64,000 bases of DNA from Azorhizobium caulinodans ORS 571 (GTDB lineage: Bacteria; Pseudomonadota; Alphaproteobacteria; Rhizobiales; Xanthobacteraceae), in NCBI RefSeq assembly GCF_000010525.1, contig NC_009937.1:4782501-4846500 (forward strand), written 5' to 3'. A model generated the notes under the pieces. That model made no database searches. It saw nothing but the letters and a program-made list of their open reading frames with translations, and was not told the DNA's origin. The stretch's first letter is position 1. The number at the start of each line of letters is the position of its first letter. The position numbers and the translations under genes were made by a program. This document shows, piece by piece, positions 29,418 to 39,026 of the stretch.

Positions 29418-31465
29418 TGCTGTTGCGCACCCGCATCACCCTGCTCGTCGCCGCTGGCTTCCTCGTGCTGCTCGGCTGCTTCGGCGCCCTGTTCTACATG
29501 CGCGACCGCATGGATGCCGAGCGTCTGTCCGCGGTGGTCATCCAGGGCCAGCAGGCGCTCTGGCGCGAGAGCGTGGAGGTGGAAGCCTCCGCCCTCGACA
29601 AGAGCCTCGATGCCTTTTCCGCCTCGCCGGAGCTGCGGGCGGCGCTGTTGGCCGGCGACCGGTCCGCCGTCGTGGCCGGTCTCAACAAGCTCGACGTGTT
29701 CAGCAGCGGCACACCGCTGATCTTTGAAGTCCTGTCCGAGGACCGTGAGGCGCTGCTGGTCCAGGGCACGCCGCAGGATCGCGGGCTGCTGGACGCCGGC
29801 AGCATGGACCGCGTGCTGACGGGCGAGCGCATCACCGGCCTGCGCCAGATCTCCGCCGACCAGATCCTCGTCGTCGCCGCCCGGCGCATCTCCCTTCCGA
29901 ACGGCGACAACGTCATCCTCGTCCTCGGCCGTGATGCCCGCAGCGCCGTGACCCGCTTCGCCGGCAGCATCCATGCGGCGAGCTCGCTCCTCACGCTGCG
30001 CGGCCAGCTCGCCGCCGCCACCGACCCCAATCTCTGGCGCCAGGCCAACCTCGCCATCTCGCCCCGCCAGGCCCTGCGCGACGAGATCGCGCTGTCCGGC
30101 CGGATCTACAGCGTCACCAGCGTGCCCGTGGGCGACATCACGAACAGCACCGTCGGCGCGCTCGTGAGCATGGTCGACAACACCGAGAGCATCACCTACG
30201 CGCGCCGGGTGCGGGCCATCGGCATCACCATCGGCCTCGGTCTCGCCTTGCTCGGCATCGTCGGCCTCAATGCCTTCCTCTGGTACAGCTTCCGCCCGCT
30301 TGAGCGCGCCATCGACGTGCTCCAGGCGCTTTCGCGCGGCGACACCTCCGTCAGCCTGAACTATGCCGGCCGCGACGAGATCGGCCGCATCGCCAAGGCC
30401 CTCGTGTCCTTCCGCGCCAATGTGCAGGAACTGGCCGAGACCCGCCGCCAGCGCGAGCGTGTGCGCCGTCGCCAGGAAATGGTGATCTCGGCCGAGCTGA
30501 AGGCGCTTGCGGACGCCATCGACCCGCAGGACCGCGATCAGGTGCTCTCGCTCCTGACCGCCGACACCGACCGGGGCGAGGACGAACTGCGCCGCGTCGC
30601 CCGCGTGCTGCACGATCTCTCCCGTCGCATCGTCGAGCAGCACACCCGCCTGTCGTCCATGGTGGTTGAGCTGCGTGAGGCCCTCGTCACCAAGACCAAG
30701 CTCGCCGGCCTCCAGCAGGAACTGGAGATCGCCGCGCAGGTGCAGCTCGCCATCCTGCCGAGGGCCTTCCCGCCGCACCCGCGCATCGGCGTGCACGGCC
30801 ACATGACCCCGGCCCGCGAGGTGGGCGGCGACTTCTACGATTACTTCCTCATCGACGACAGCACGCTCGGCTTCGTGGTGGCGGACGTGTCCGGAAAGGG
30901 CGTTCCGGCCGCCCTGTTCATGGCCATCTCGCGCACGCTGCTGCGGTCCACCGCCATGTTCGAGCGCTCGCCCGCGGTCAGCGTGCGGCGGCTGAACGAC
31001 CTGCTGGCGCTGGAAAACGAGCAGATGCTGTTCGTGACGCTCTTCTACGGCGTCATCAATCTCGACACCGGCAAGGTGTCCTATGTGAATGCCGGCCATA
31101 ACCTGCCCTACAAGATCACGCAGGCGAACGAGGTCAGCGTCGTGCCCAGCACCAAGGGCATGGCGGTCGCGGTGATGGAAGGCTTTGTCTACGAGGAGGG
31201 CGAGCTCTACCTCTCCGCGGGCGATACGCTGTTCCTCTATACGGACGGCGTGCCGGAGGCCTTCGACATCGACGAGGCGCCCTACGGCGACGAGCGTCTG
31301 GCGGAACTGCTGAAGGAGGGCGCCGCCCACTGGCCGGTGCCCGAGATGCCCGAGCGCGTGCTCCAGTCGGTGCGCGCCTTCGAGCGCGGCGCCCCGCAGG
31401 CGGACGACATCACCTGCCTGACGCTGCGCTATTTCGGCGGCAACACGCGGCGGCATACGCTCTAG
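29417..31465 (+). CDS. Sensor-HAMP-SpoIIE (PP2C) protein phosphatase
   Basis: A 682-residue RsbU/SpoIIE-like serine phosphatase. A helix at residues 7-27, a large periplasmic domain and a second helix near 265-285 precede a HAMP domain (FRPLERAIDVLQALSRGDTSV) and a coiled linker. The catalytic domain begins near residue 430; metal-binding motifs are GGDFYDYF (about 470), DVSGKG (about 490), YVNAGH (about 555), TDGVPEA (about 607) and ADDITCL (about 661). All catalytic aspartates are present. It should dephosphorylate a STAS protein in response to a periplasmic signal; the STAS gene at 19.4 kb is the obvious candidate. Last gene of the plus-strand sensor operon. Confidence 0.93.
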   Translation: MLLRTRITLLVAAGFLVLLGCFGALFYMRDRMDAERLSAVVIQGQQALWRESVEVEASALDKSLDAFSASPELRAALLAGDRSAVVAGLNKLDVFSSGTPLIFEVLSEDREALLVQGTPQDRGLLDAGSMDRVLTGERITGLRQISADQILVVAARRISLPNGDNVILVLGRDARSAVTRFAGSIHAASSLLTLRGQLAAATDPNLWRQANLAISPRQALRDEIALSGRIYSVTSVPVGDITNSTVGALVSMVDNTESITYARRVRAIGITIGLGLALLGIVGLNAFLWYSFRPLERAIDVLQALSRGDTSVSLNYAGRDEIGRIAKALVSFRANVQELAETRRQRERVRRRQEMVISAELKALADAIDPQDRDQVLSLLTADTDRGEDELRRVARVLHDLSRRIVEQHTRLSSMVVELREALVTKTKLAGLQQELEIAAQVQLAILPRAFPPHPRIGVHGHMTPAREVGGDFYDYFLIDDSTLGFVVADVSGKGVPAALFMAISRTLLRSTAMFERSPAVSVRRLNDLLALENEQMLFVTLFYGVINLDTGKVSYVNAGHNLPYKITQANEVSVVPSTKGMAVAVMEGFVYEEGELYLSAGDTLFLYTDGVPEAFDIDEAPYGDERLAELLKEGAAHWPVPEMPERVLQSVRAFERGAPQADDITCLTLRYFGGNTRRHTL

Positions 31466-31602
31466 AGCCTTCCGCTGGCGCGCTGGCAGCAGCGCAAGCC
31501 ATGCTTCCGGAGCAGACCTCAAAGCGTTCCCGCCACAGGAAAATCAGTTTACTAACCGATCCAGTCGGCCCATGTCCGCGAGGCCGGCGTCGGGAGTGAG
31601 CC

Positions 31603-32811
31603 GTGTCCATCGCAGCCGTCCGCACACCGCCCTCACGGGAGATGGCGACCATTTCCGCCGTGGGAACGGCGCACTTCACCAGCCATCTGCTGCAACTGGC
31701 TTTCGCGCCGCTGTTCCTCACCATGCGTGACGATCTCGGCGTCACATTCACCGAGCTCGGCGCGCTGCTTTCCGCCTTCTATCTGGCCTCGGGCATGGGA
31801 CAGGTGACGGCCGGCATCCTCGTGGACCGCTTCGGCGCCCACCGCCTGCTGCTGGCCGGCATGGCGCTCCAGGCCTCCTCCGTCGCCGCCATCGGCCTTG
31901 CGCCCACTTACGGCCTGATGCTGCCGCTTGCCTTCCTCTCCGGCCTCGGCAACGCCGTCTATCACCCGGCGGACCTGTCCATCCTCAGCCACCGCATCCG
32001 GCCCGAGCGGCTGGGCCGGGCCTTCGCGGCGCATGTGATCGCGGGCAATTTCGGATACGCGGTCTCCCCGCTCATGTCCGGCACGCTCGCCATCGCGTTC
32101 GGCTGGCGCACGGCGCTGGTGGTGATGGGCGGGGCCGCCCTCGTCGCAACCTTCGCGCTCATCGCGGTGCGGCCGGTGCTGCACAGCCCCACCATCGCCG
32201 AACAGGCCAAGGCACCGGGCGGGGTGGCCCCCATCTCCTTCGGTCAGGTGCTCACCACGCCCGTGGTGCTGCTCGCTTTCTTCTACTTCCTGCTGTCGTC
32301 CATCTCGCTGGTGGGCATCCAGAATTTCTCGATCGCCGCGCTGCAGGAGGGCTATGCCTTCACCGCCGCCATGGCGACGCTCACAATCACGGCCTATCAG
32401 CTCGCCACCGCCGCCGGCGTGGCCATCGGCGGCTATGTGGCGGACCGCTCCACCCATCACCATCGCATCGCCATGGGCGGCCTCGCCGCCGCCGCCGCCT
32501 GCGCGGCGCTGGCCAGCCTCCACCTGCCGCTGGCCCTCGCCACCACGGCGCTGGTCGTGGGCATCGGCTTTGCCAACGGCCTCACCCTGCCGTCCCGCGA
32601 CGTACTGGTGCGCCGCGCCTCCCCCGCCGGGGCGACCGGCAAGGTGTTCGGCGTCGTCTATTCGGGGTTCGACATCGGCTCGCTGTTCGCGCCGCTGATC
32701 TACGGCCTGCTGATGGACCACCATCTGCCGCACGGCGTCTTCCTCACCGCCGCCGTGCCGCTGGCGCTGGGCATCGTCACCGTGCTCGGCGTGCGGCCGG
32801 GCAAGCGCTGA
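31603..32811 (+). CDS. MFS transporter, fosmidomycin-resistance (Fsr) like
   Basis: A 402-residue, 12-helix MFS protein. GNAVYHPADLSILSHRI, in the fourth or fifth helix region, is close to the Fsr group of drug exporters, and DRFGAHRLLLAG is the loop 2-3 motif. The GTG start follows GGGAGTGAGCC. It is transcribed in the same direction as the phosphatase, with a 137-base gap without a clear terminator, so it may be separate. The substrate could be fosmidomycin-like or another small anion; not provable here. Confidence 0.85.
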   Translation: MSIAAVRTPPSREMATISAVGTAHFTSHLLQLAFAPLFLTMRDDLGVTFTELGALLSAFYLASGMGQVTAGILVDRFGAHRLLLAGMALQASSVAAIGLAPTYGLMLPLAFLSGLGNAVYHPADLSILSHRIRPERLGRAFAAHVIAGNFGYAVSPLMSGTLAIAFGWRTALVVMGGAALVATFALIAVRPVLHSPTIAEQAKAPGGVAPISFGQVLTTPVVLLAFFYFLLSSISLVGIQNFSIAALQEGYAFTAAMATLTITAYQLATAAGVAIGGYVADRSTHHHRIAMGGLAAAAACAALASLHLPLALATTALVVGIGFANGLTLPSRDVLVRRASPAGATGKVFGVVYSGFDIGSLFAPLIYGLLMDHHLPHGVFLTAAVPLALGIVTVLGVRPGKR

Positions 32812-32840
32812 CAGGTATGTCGCCTAAAGGGATGTGCGCC

Positions 32841-32864
32841 GAGGCCCGGTCCCGACCGGGCCTC
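32841..32864. terminator. Hairpin between convergent genes
   Basis: GAGGCCCGGT / ACCGGGCCTC, a 10 bp perfect stem with a CCCG loop, between the stops of the MFS gene and the FAD dehydrogenase. No T-run on either side, so termination efficiency is uncertain. Confidence 0.5.
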
Positions 32865-32878
32865 GAGGTGCTTCGGGC

Positions 32879-34336
32879 TTATTCGCCCTTGGCCACCAGC
32901 ATCTTGCCGGGATTGAGCAGGCCCGCCGGATCGAGCGCGGCCTTGATGGACGCCATCACGTCGAGGGCCACCGGATCCTTATAGTGCACGAGTTCCTCGC
33001 GCTTCAGGAAGCCGATGCCGTGCTCGGCGGAAATAGAACCCGCATAGGAGACCACGATGTCGTGGACGATGCGGTTGAAGTCTTCCCAGGTGTCCAGATA
33101 GGCCGTCTTGTCCATGCCCACGGGCTGGCTGAGATTGAAGTGCACGTTGCCATCGCCGATATGGCCGAAGGCGCAGACGCGCAGGCCCGGCATGTGCGCT
33201 TCGCATGCCGCCGTCGCCTGCTCCACGAATTCGGCCACGCGGGACACCGGCACCGAGACGTCGTGCTTGATGGAGCCGCCCTCGAACTTCTGCGCCTCTG
33301 AAAGATCCTCGCGCAGCTTCCAGAGCGCCTGCGACTGGCCTTCGCTGGCGGCGATCACCGCATCCTCCACCTCGCCGGCCTCGAAGGCCTCGGCGAGCAC
33401 GCCCTCCACCATGGCGGCGAGATCATCGTCGGCCCGCGTGGAGGTGAGTTCGGCCAGCGCATAGAAAGCGTGCTGCCCCTGCAGCGCCCGCACGGCACCG
33501 GACATGTGCTTCAGCACCGTCTCCATGCCGAAATCGGGCAGGAACTCGAAGCCGGTGAGCGTGTCACCCGCGACCGCGCGGAGGCGCCGAAAGAGGGCCA
33601 GCACCTGATGCACGTCCGTGACGCCCACCAGTGCCGTGGCACGGCGGCGGGGCTTGGGGAACAGGCGCAGCACGGCGGCGGTGATGATGCCCAGCGTGCC
33701 TTCCGAGCCCACGAACAGGTTCTTCAGATCGTAGCCGGTGTTGTCCTTGCGCAGGCGCGACAGACCGTTCCACACGCGCCCGTCGGCAAGCACCACTTCC
33801 AGGCCGAGCGTCAGATCACGGGTATTTCCGTAGCGCAGAACGGCGGTACCGCCCGCATTGGTGGCGAGGTTGCCGCCGATCTGGCAGGTCCCTTCAGAAG
33901 CGATGGACAGCGGGAACAGGCAGTCCGCCGCATCCGCCGCCTGCTGGATCTGGTGGAGCGTGCAGCCGGCCTCGGCGGTCAGCGTCAGGTCGGTCGCATC
34001 GAGCGCCCGCACCTTGTTGAGGCGGCCAAGGGAGAGCAGCAGCGCGCCGAAGGGCACCTGTCCGCCCACGAGGCCGGTGTTGCCGCCCTGCGGCACGATG
34101 GGGATGCCCGCCTCCGCGCAGGTCTTCACCACGAACGCCACCTCCTCGGTGGAGCCCGGGCGCACCACGGCGGGCGTCGCACCGCGGAACAGGCCGCGCT
34201 GTTCCACCAGATAGCCTTCCATGTCGGAGGCGTCGGTGATGACGTACTGGGCGCCGATGCGCGCGGAAATCTGCGCGATCGCCGCCGTGAGGCGGTCCGC
34301 CGGCAGGAGGATGGGACGGGGGGCTGTGCTCGACAT
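32879..34336 (-). CDS. FAD-binding 2-hydroxyacid dehydrogenase (GlcD/DLD type)
   Basis: A 485-residue flavoprotein of the FAD_binding_4 / FAD-oxidase_C family. The N-terminal PCMH-type FAD domain has VPQGGNTGLVGGQ and IGGNLATNAGGTAVLRYGNTRDLTLGLEVVLADG. The C-terminal cap domain has FGHIGDGNVHFN and ISAEHGIGFLKR, which hold conserved metal or substrate residues. Members oxidise D-lactate, glycolate or D-2-hydroxyglutarate and pass electrons to the respiratory chain or an electron-transfer flavoprotein. No partner subunits (GlcE, GlcF) are nearby, which favours a single-chain D-lactate or D-2-hydroxyglutarate dehydrogenase. Confidence 0.88.
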   Translation of the reverse strand: MSSTAPRPILLPADRLTAAIAQISARIGAQYVITDASDMEGYLVEQRGLFRGATPAVVRPGSTEEVAFVVKTCAEAGIPIVPQGGNTGLVGGQVPFGALLLSLGRLNKVRALDATDLTLTAEAGCTLHQIQQAADAADCLFPLSIASEGTCQIGGNLATNAGGTAVLRYGNTRDLTLGLEVVLADGRVWNGLSRLRKDNTGYDLKNLFVGSEGTLGIITAAVLRLFPKPRRRATALVGVTDVHQVLALFRRLRAVAGDTLTGFEFLPDFGMETVLKHMSGAVRALQGQHAFYALAELTSTRADDDLAAMVEGVLAEAFEAGEVEDAVIAASEGQSQALWKLREDLSEAQKFEGGSIKHDVSVPVSRVAEFVEQATAACEAHMPGLRVCAFGHIGDGNVHFNLSQPVGMDKTAYLDTWEDFNRIVHDIVVSYAGSISAEHGIGFLKREELVHYKDPVALDVMASIKAALDPAGLLNPGKMLVAKGE

Positions 34337-34499
34337 GGGCGGAAATTGCCCCAGCCGTGGGCAGCGGGCAACAGGTTTCGCGGCTTGACGGCCCGGCGGG
34401 CGAAACAGCGGCGTTCACGCTCGCGGGAGACCGGACCACAGGCCTCGATCCGGCCGTTCCGCCCCCCGGCTGCGCGAACGAAGGACCCGGCGCACAAAC

Positions 34500-34527
34500 A
34501 AAAGGCCCCGGCTCGTAAGCCGGGGCC
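34500..34527 (-). terminator. Intrinsic terminator of glnK-amtB
   Basis: On the minus strand a 10 bp stem (GGCCCCGGCT / AGCCGGGGCC) with a TACG loop is followed by TTTTGTTTG. It lies about 110 bases after the amtB stop. Confidence 0.85.
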
Positions 34528-34634
34528 CGTCTTCCCCTCTTTTTAGCTCTGGAGCGAGGCCCTGCCGGGAGGTCTCCCCGCAGGACGCCGCCGCAGCCGG
34601 ACCTCGGGCGGCGCCGCACGCGCCGCCGTCGGGC

Positions 34635-36116
34635 TCAGCTGTGGTAGGCGCGCTCGCCGTGCTCGGTGATGTCGAGACCTTCGCGCTCGCGCTCCACCGT
34701 GGCGCGCAGGCCGACGACGGCGTGCACGATGTAGTAGAGGACCGCCGAGCCGACGCCCGACCACACCAGCGTGACAACCACGGCCTTCACCTGCGCGATG
34801 ACCTGGGTGGCCATGTCGTAGTCGGCCACCTTGCCGGTGGTGTAGTCGAAGATGCCGGTGCCGCCGAGCGCCGGGCTCACCACGATGCCCGTGGCAATGG
34901 CGCCGAAGATGCCGCCGATGCAGTGCACGCCGAACACGTCGAGCGAGTCGTCATAGCCGAAGGCGTTCTTCACGGTGGTGCAGAAGAAGAAGCACAGCAC
35001 GCCGACGATAAGGCCGGAGACCAGCGAGCCCATGATGCCGGCGAAGCCGGCCATCGGGGTGACGGCCACGAGGCCCGCCACAGCGCCGGAGACGACGCCG
35101 AGCATGGAGGGCTTACCCTTGGCCAGCCATTCCACCACCATCCAGGAGAGGGCGGCGGCGCAGGTGGCGATGAAGGTGTTCATCATGGCCAGGGCGGTGA
35201 GGCCATTGGCTTCGAGGTTGGAGCCGGCGTTGAAGCCGAACCAGCCGACCCACAGCAGGCCGGCGCCGACCAGCGTGAGGGTGAGCGAGTGAGGCTGGAA
35301 GGCCTCCTTGCCGTAGCCGGTGCGCTTGCCGACGATCAGGCAGCCGACGAAGGCGGCGATACCGGCATTGATGTGCACCACGGTGCCGCCAGCGAAGTCG
35401 ATGGCGCCGAGCTTGTAGATGTAGCCGGCATCCGCGAGCACCGCGTCGAGCGCGGACTGGGCGGCAGCCTTGCCGCCAGCGTCAGCGGCGGCGAGCGCCT
35501 TGGCAGCGGCATCCACCGCGTCCGGGCCGGCCCAGTACCACACCATGTGGGCCATCGGGAAATAGATGAAGGTGACCCACAGCGGCACGAACAGCACGAT
35601 GGCCGAGAACTTCACGCGCTCCGCGAAGGCGCCGAAGATGAGGGCCGGCGTGATCATGGCGAAGGTCATCTGGAACGCGATGAACGCGAATTCCGGAATG
35701 TTGACGCCCACCGAGAAGGTGCCGGTGCCGCTGTCCGGCGTGATGCCGGCGAGGAAGGCCTTGGAGAAGCCGCCGACGAAGTCGGAGCCGCCGGTGAAGG
35801 CCAGCGAATAGCCGTAGAGCACCCACAGGATGCCGACGACGGACACGGTGTAGAACACCTGCATCAGCACCGAGAGCATGTTCTTGGTGCGCACGAGGCC
35901 GCCGTAGAACAGGGCGAGGCCGGGGACCGACATCATCAGCACGAGGGCGGCCGAGACCAGCATCCAGGCGGTATCGCCCTTATTGATCGGGATGGCCGCG
36001 GCTGCCGCGGGCGCGTCCGCGGCGGGCGCCGCCGTCTGGGCCAGCACCGGCAGGGCGAGTGCCGAGGCCGCAAGGAGCGTGGGAAGACCCACGCGGGACC
36101 ACGTCTTGACGTTCAT
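34635..36116 (-). CDS. amtB: Ammonium transporter AmtB
   Basis: A 493-residue Amt/MEP/Rh channel. Residues 1-27 are a signal peptide (ending V-L-A-Q), then an Ala-rich linker and eleven membrane segments. Characteristic stretches are GDTAWMLVSAALVLMMSVPGLALFYGGLVR, GTVVHINAGIAAFVG (with the pore histidine), LWVGWFGFNAGS and FGVHCIGGIFGAIATG (second pore histidine). A loop of about 35 residues rich in Ala and Asp (residues 206-240) is longer than in E. coli. It follows glnK by 30 bases, and its C-terminus (ERAYHS) is the usual GlnK docking tail region. It imports ammonium under nitrogen limitation. Confidence 0.97.
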   Translation of the reverse strand: MNVKTWSRVGLPTLLAASALALPVLAQTAAPAADAPAAAAAIPINKGDTAWMLVSAALVLMMSVPGLALFYGGLVRTKNMLSVLMQVFYTVSVVGILWVLYGYSLAFTGGSDFVGGFSKAFLAGITPDSGTGTFSVGVNIPEFAFIAFQMTFAMITPALIFGAFAERVKFSAIVLFVPLWVTFIYFPMAHMVWYWAGPDAVDAAAKALAAADAGGKAAAQSALDAVLADAGYIYKLGAIDFAGGTVVHINAGIAAFVGCLIVGKRTGYGKEAFQPHSLTLTLVGAGLLWVGWFGFNAGSNLEANGLTALAMMNTFIATCAAALSWMVVEWLAKGKPSMLGVVSGAVAGLVAVTPMAGFAGIMGSLVSGLIVGVLCFFFCTTVKNAFGYDDSLDVFGVHCIGGIFGAIATGIVVSPALGGTGIFDYTTGKVADYDMATQVIAQVKAVVVTLVWSGVGSAVLYYIVHAVVGLRATVEREREGLDITEHGERAYHS

Positions 36117-36146
36117 GGAAAATGGCTCCGTGAAATGAGAGATGGC

Positions 36147-36624
<478 letters not shown>

Positions 36625-36747
36625 ATGCTGCAAAGCGGCAAGGGTGCGTGCTTATTTTCTCGCCAGCGCGCGCAAAACGGCGGGTTCGCCCCGCCTTTGC
36701 CAATTTTCATGCCTTAAAAATAGGCGAACTGGCCAATAAGTGGGCGA

Positions 36748-37611
36748 TCAGGACTCCAGAACCCGCATCAGGCCTTCCTGAACCGCCGACGCGACCAGCT
36801 TGCCGTCGCGGCTATAGATCTCGCCGCGGCAGAATCCGCGCGCCCCTTGGGCCGATGGGCTGTCCTGGATGTAGAGGAGCCAGTCGTCGGCGCGAAACGG
36901 CCGGTGGAACCATAGAGCGTGGTCGAGGCTCGCCACCTGCATGTCGGCGTCGAACACCGAGCGCCCGTGCGGCACCAGCGCCGCCTGGAGCAGCGAGAGG
37001 TCGGAGGCATAGGCCAGCACCGCCTGATGGATGCCCACGTCGTCCGGGAGGGCGCCACGGGTCCGGAACCAGATGCCCGGCCGCGCCTCCTGCTCCTTGC
37101 CCGCAAGGAAGGACGGGGAAAGGCCGACCGGCTTCACCTCCAGCGGCCGCAGCGCCATCCAGTCGCGCTTGGCGGCGGCGGGGAAACGGGCCACGAGCTT
37201 CTCGCGCCATTGCTCGTCGGAGGGCGAGGCCTCGGGCGGCGGCACGTCCGGCATGCGGCTCTGGTGCTCGATGCCCTCCTCCGGAACCTGGAAGGAGACG
37301 GCCATGGAATAGATGGCGCGGCCGTGCTGGATGGCCACCACGCGGCGGGTGGTGAAGCTCTTGCCGTCGCGGATGCGGTCCACTTCATAGATGATCGGCA
37401 CGGTGGGATCGCCGCCGAGCAGAAAATAAGCGTGGAGGGAATGGGGCTTGCGCGTCTCGTCCACGGTGCGCTGGGCAGCCACGAGCGCCTGCGCCACCAC
37501 CTGGCCGCCGAACACCCGGCCGCCGCCGGGGGAACCACTGCGACCCCGGAACAGATTGATCTCCAGGGGCTCGAGATCGAGGATGGCGCGCAGGGTTTCG
37601 ACGTCGGACAT
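36748..37611 (-). CDS. tesB: Acyl-CoA thioesterase II
   Basis: A 287-residue double-hotdog thioesterase close in length to E. coli TesB (286). The N-terminal LEINLFRGRS...GRVFGGQVVAQAL is diagnostic, and the second hotdog begins around DWMALRPLEVKPV and includes FDADMQVASLDHALWFHRPFRADDWLLY (catalytic Asp/Gln region). The ATG is chosen by family length; an alternative TTG at 37677 would add 22 residues without a homologous counterpart. It hydrolyses medium- and long-chain acyl-CoA. Divergently transcribed from the flavin hydroxylase. Confidence 0.93.
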   Translation of the reverse strand: MSDVETLRAILDLEPLEINLFRGRSGSPGGGRVFGGQVVAQALVAAQRTVDETRKPHSLHAYFLLGGDPTVPIIYEVDRIRDGKSFTTRRVVAIQHGRAIYSMAVSFQVPEEGIEHQSRMPDVPPPEASPSDEQWREKLVARFPAAAKRDWMALRPLEVKPVGLSPSFLAGKEQEARPGIWFRTRGALPDDVGIHQAVLAYASDLSLLQAALVPHGRSVFDADMQVASLDHALWFHRPFRADDWLLYIQDSPSAQGARGFCRGEIYSRDGKLVASAVQEGLMRVLES

Positions 37612-37742
37612 GGGATTGGCGAAGCTCGGACGGAACGAAGCAGGATGGCGAACGAGCCACGCCGTGGACTGGTCCGTCAAGAGCGTGGCGCGTAAAGGGT
37701 GCAGTCAGACGATGACGGGCAACCCTGTCGAGGAGTTCGGAT

Positions 37743-38978
37743 ATGGGTAAGGACGCACGGCCTGAGGCTGCCGACGTGGTGATCGCGGGCGGAGGGCTTG
37801 CGGGCCTCAGCCTCGCTCTGGCGCTGAAAGACGGGCTCGGGCCGGATGCGGCCATCACCGTCTATGATCCCGGCTTCGGCAAGCCGCTCACCGGCGACCG
37901 CCGCTGCTCGGCCATCGCCGCCGGCGCGCGCCGCCTGCTGACCGTGCTCGGCGTCTGGGACGAGGTGGCCCCCGAGGCCCAGCCCATGAAGACCATGGTG
38001 GTGACCGACAGCCGCACCCGCGACGTCGCCCGCCCGGTCTTCCTCACCTTCGACGGCGACGTGGAGCCCGGCGAGCCCTTCGCCTACATGGTGCCCAATG
38101 CCGTGCTCCAGCAGGCGCTGACCGATGCCGCCGGACGCGCGGGCATCGACATGCGCGCCGCACCCGTTTCGGATTTCGCCACCGACCGGTCCGGCGTCAC
38201 CGTCACCGGCGGCGACGGGGCCGTGCTGCGGGCCTCTCTGCTGGTGGCGTGCGACGGCTCGAAGTCCCGCCTGCGCAGCCTTGCCGGCATCACCTCCACG
38301 TCATGGGCCTACGGCCAGTCGGCCATCACCTTCACGGTCGAGCACGAGCGCCCGCACCTGGGCGAAGCGGTGGAGCACTTCCTGCCGCCGGGCCCGTTCG
38401 CCACCCTGCCGCTGCCGGGCAACCGCGCCTCCATCGTCTGGACCGAGCGCACCGAGGACGCCAAGCGCTACGCCGAGCTGCCGGACTACCGCTTCCAGGA
38501 AGAACTGGAGCAGCGCTTCGGCCACAAGCTCGGCTGGGTGAAGCTGGAGACGAAGCCGCAGGTCTATCCGCTCGGCTTTGCCATGGCCCGCAGCTTCATC
38601 GGCGAGCGCTTCGCCCTTGTCGGCGACGCGGCCCATCTCATCCACCCCATCGCCGGACAGGGCCTCAACATGGGCCTGCGCGACGTGGCGGCGCTGGCCG
38701 AGGCGGTGACGGACGCCGCCCGCGTCGGCCTCGACTTCGCCTCGCCCCAGGTGCTGGAGCGCTACCAGCGCTGGCGGCGCTTCGACACGCTGGCCATGGG
38801 AGTGGCCACGGACACGCTGAACAAGCTGTTCTCCAACCAGTCCGACGCCCTGCGCATCATCCGCGACGTGGGCCTCGGCCTTGTGGACCGCATGCCGAAG
38901 CTGAAAGGCCTCTTCATCCGCGATGCCGCGGGCCTCACCGGCGCCGTGCCGAAGCTCCTGCGCGGACAGGCGCTGTGA
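37743..38978 (+). CDS. FAD-dependent ubiquinone biosynthesis hydroxylase (UbiH/UbiF/UbiL family)
   Basis: A 411-residue flavin monooxygenase. The N-terminal VVIAGGGLAGLSLALAL binds ADP of FAD; the middle DG motif is ACDGSKSRLR; GDAAHLIHPIAGQGLNMGLRDVAAL is the second FAD motif typical of ubiquinone hydroxylases. It adds a hydroxyl group to the ubiquinone ring, probably within a membrane-associated Ubi complex. Which ring position it acts on (UbiH, UbiF, UbiL or UbiM) cannot be settled by eye. A GTG-started toxin gene follows 48 bases on. Confidence 0.9.
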   Translation: MGKDARPEAADVVIAGGGLAGLSLALALKDGLGPDAAITVYDPGFGKPLTGDRRCSAIAAGARRLLTVLGVWDEVAPEAQPMKTMVVTDSRTRDVARPVFLTFDGDVEPGEPFAYMVPNAVLQQALTDAAGRAGIDMRAAPVSDFATDRSGVTVTGGDGAVLRASLLVACDGSKSRLRSLAGITSTSWAYGQSAITFTVEHERPHLGEAVEHFLPPGPFATLPLPGNRASIVWTERTEDAKRYAELPDYRFQEELEQRFGHKLGWVKLETKPQVYPLGFAMARSFIGERFALVGDAAHLIHPIAGQGLNMGLRDVAALAEAVTDAARVGLDFASPQVLERYQRWRRFDTLAMGVATDTLNKLFSNQSDALRIIRDVGLGLVDRMPKLKGLFIRDAAGLTGAVPKLLRGQAL

Positions 38979-38999
38979 GGGGCAAAGGCGGTTGTTGTG

Positions 39000-39016
39000 G
39001 TACTAAAAAATAGTAC
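39000..39016 (+). promoter_or_regulatory. Operator-promoter of hicAB
   Basis: GTACTA-AAAAA-TAGTAC is a perfect inverted repeat. It overlaps a promoter with TTGTTG (38992-38997) and TACTAT (39014-39019, 16-base spacer). HicB-type antitoxins bind such repeats, so autoregulation is likely. The -10 box ends only 7 bases ahead of the hicA GTG, so the message may be leaderless. Confidence 0.65.
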
Positions 39017-39026
39017 TATATGATCC

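Noticed and set aside
29270-31522. 750-codon open frame opposite the SpoIIE gene
   Set aside because: Antisense shadow; the plus strand carries the complete phosphatase with all motifs.
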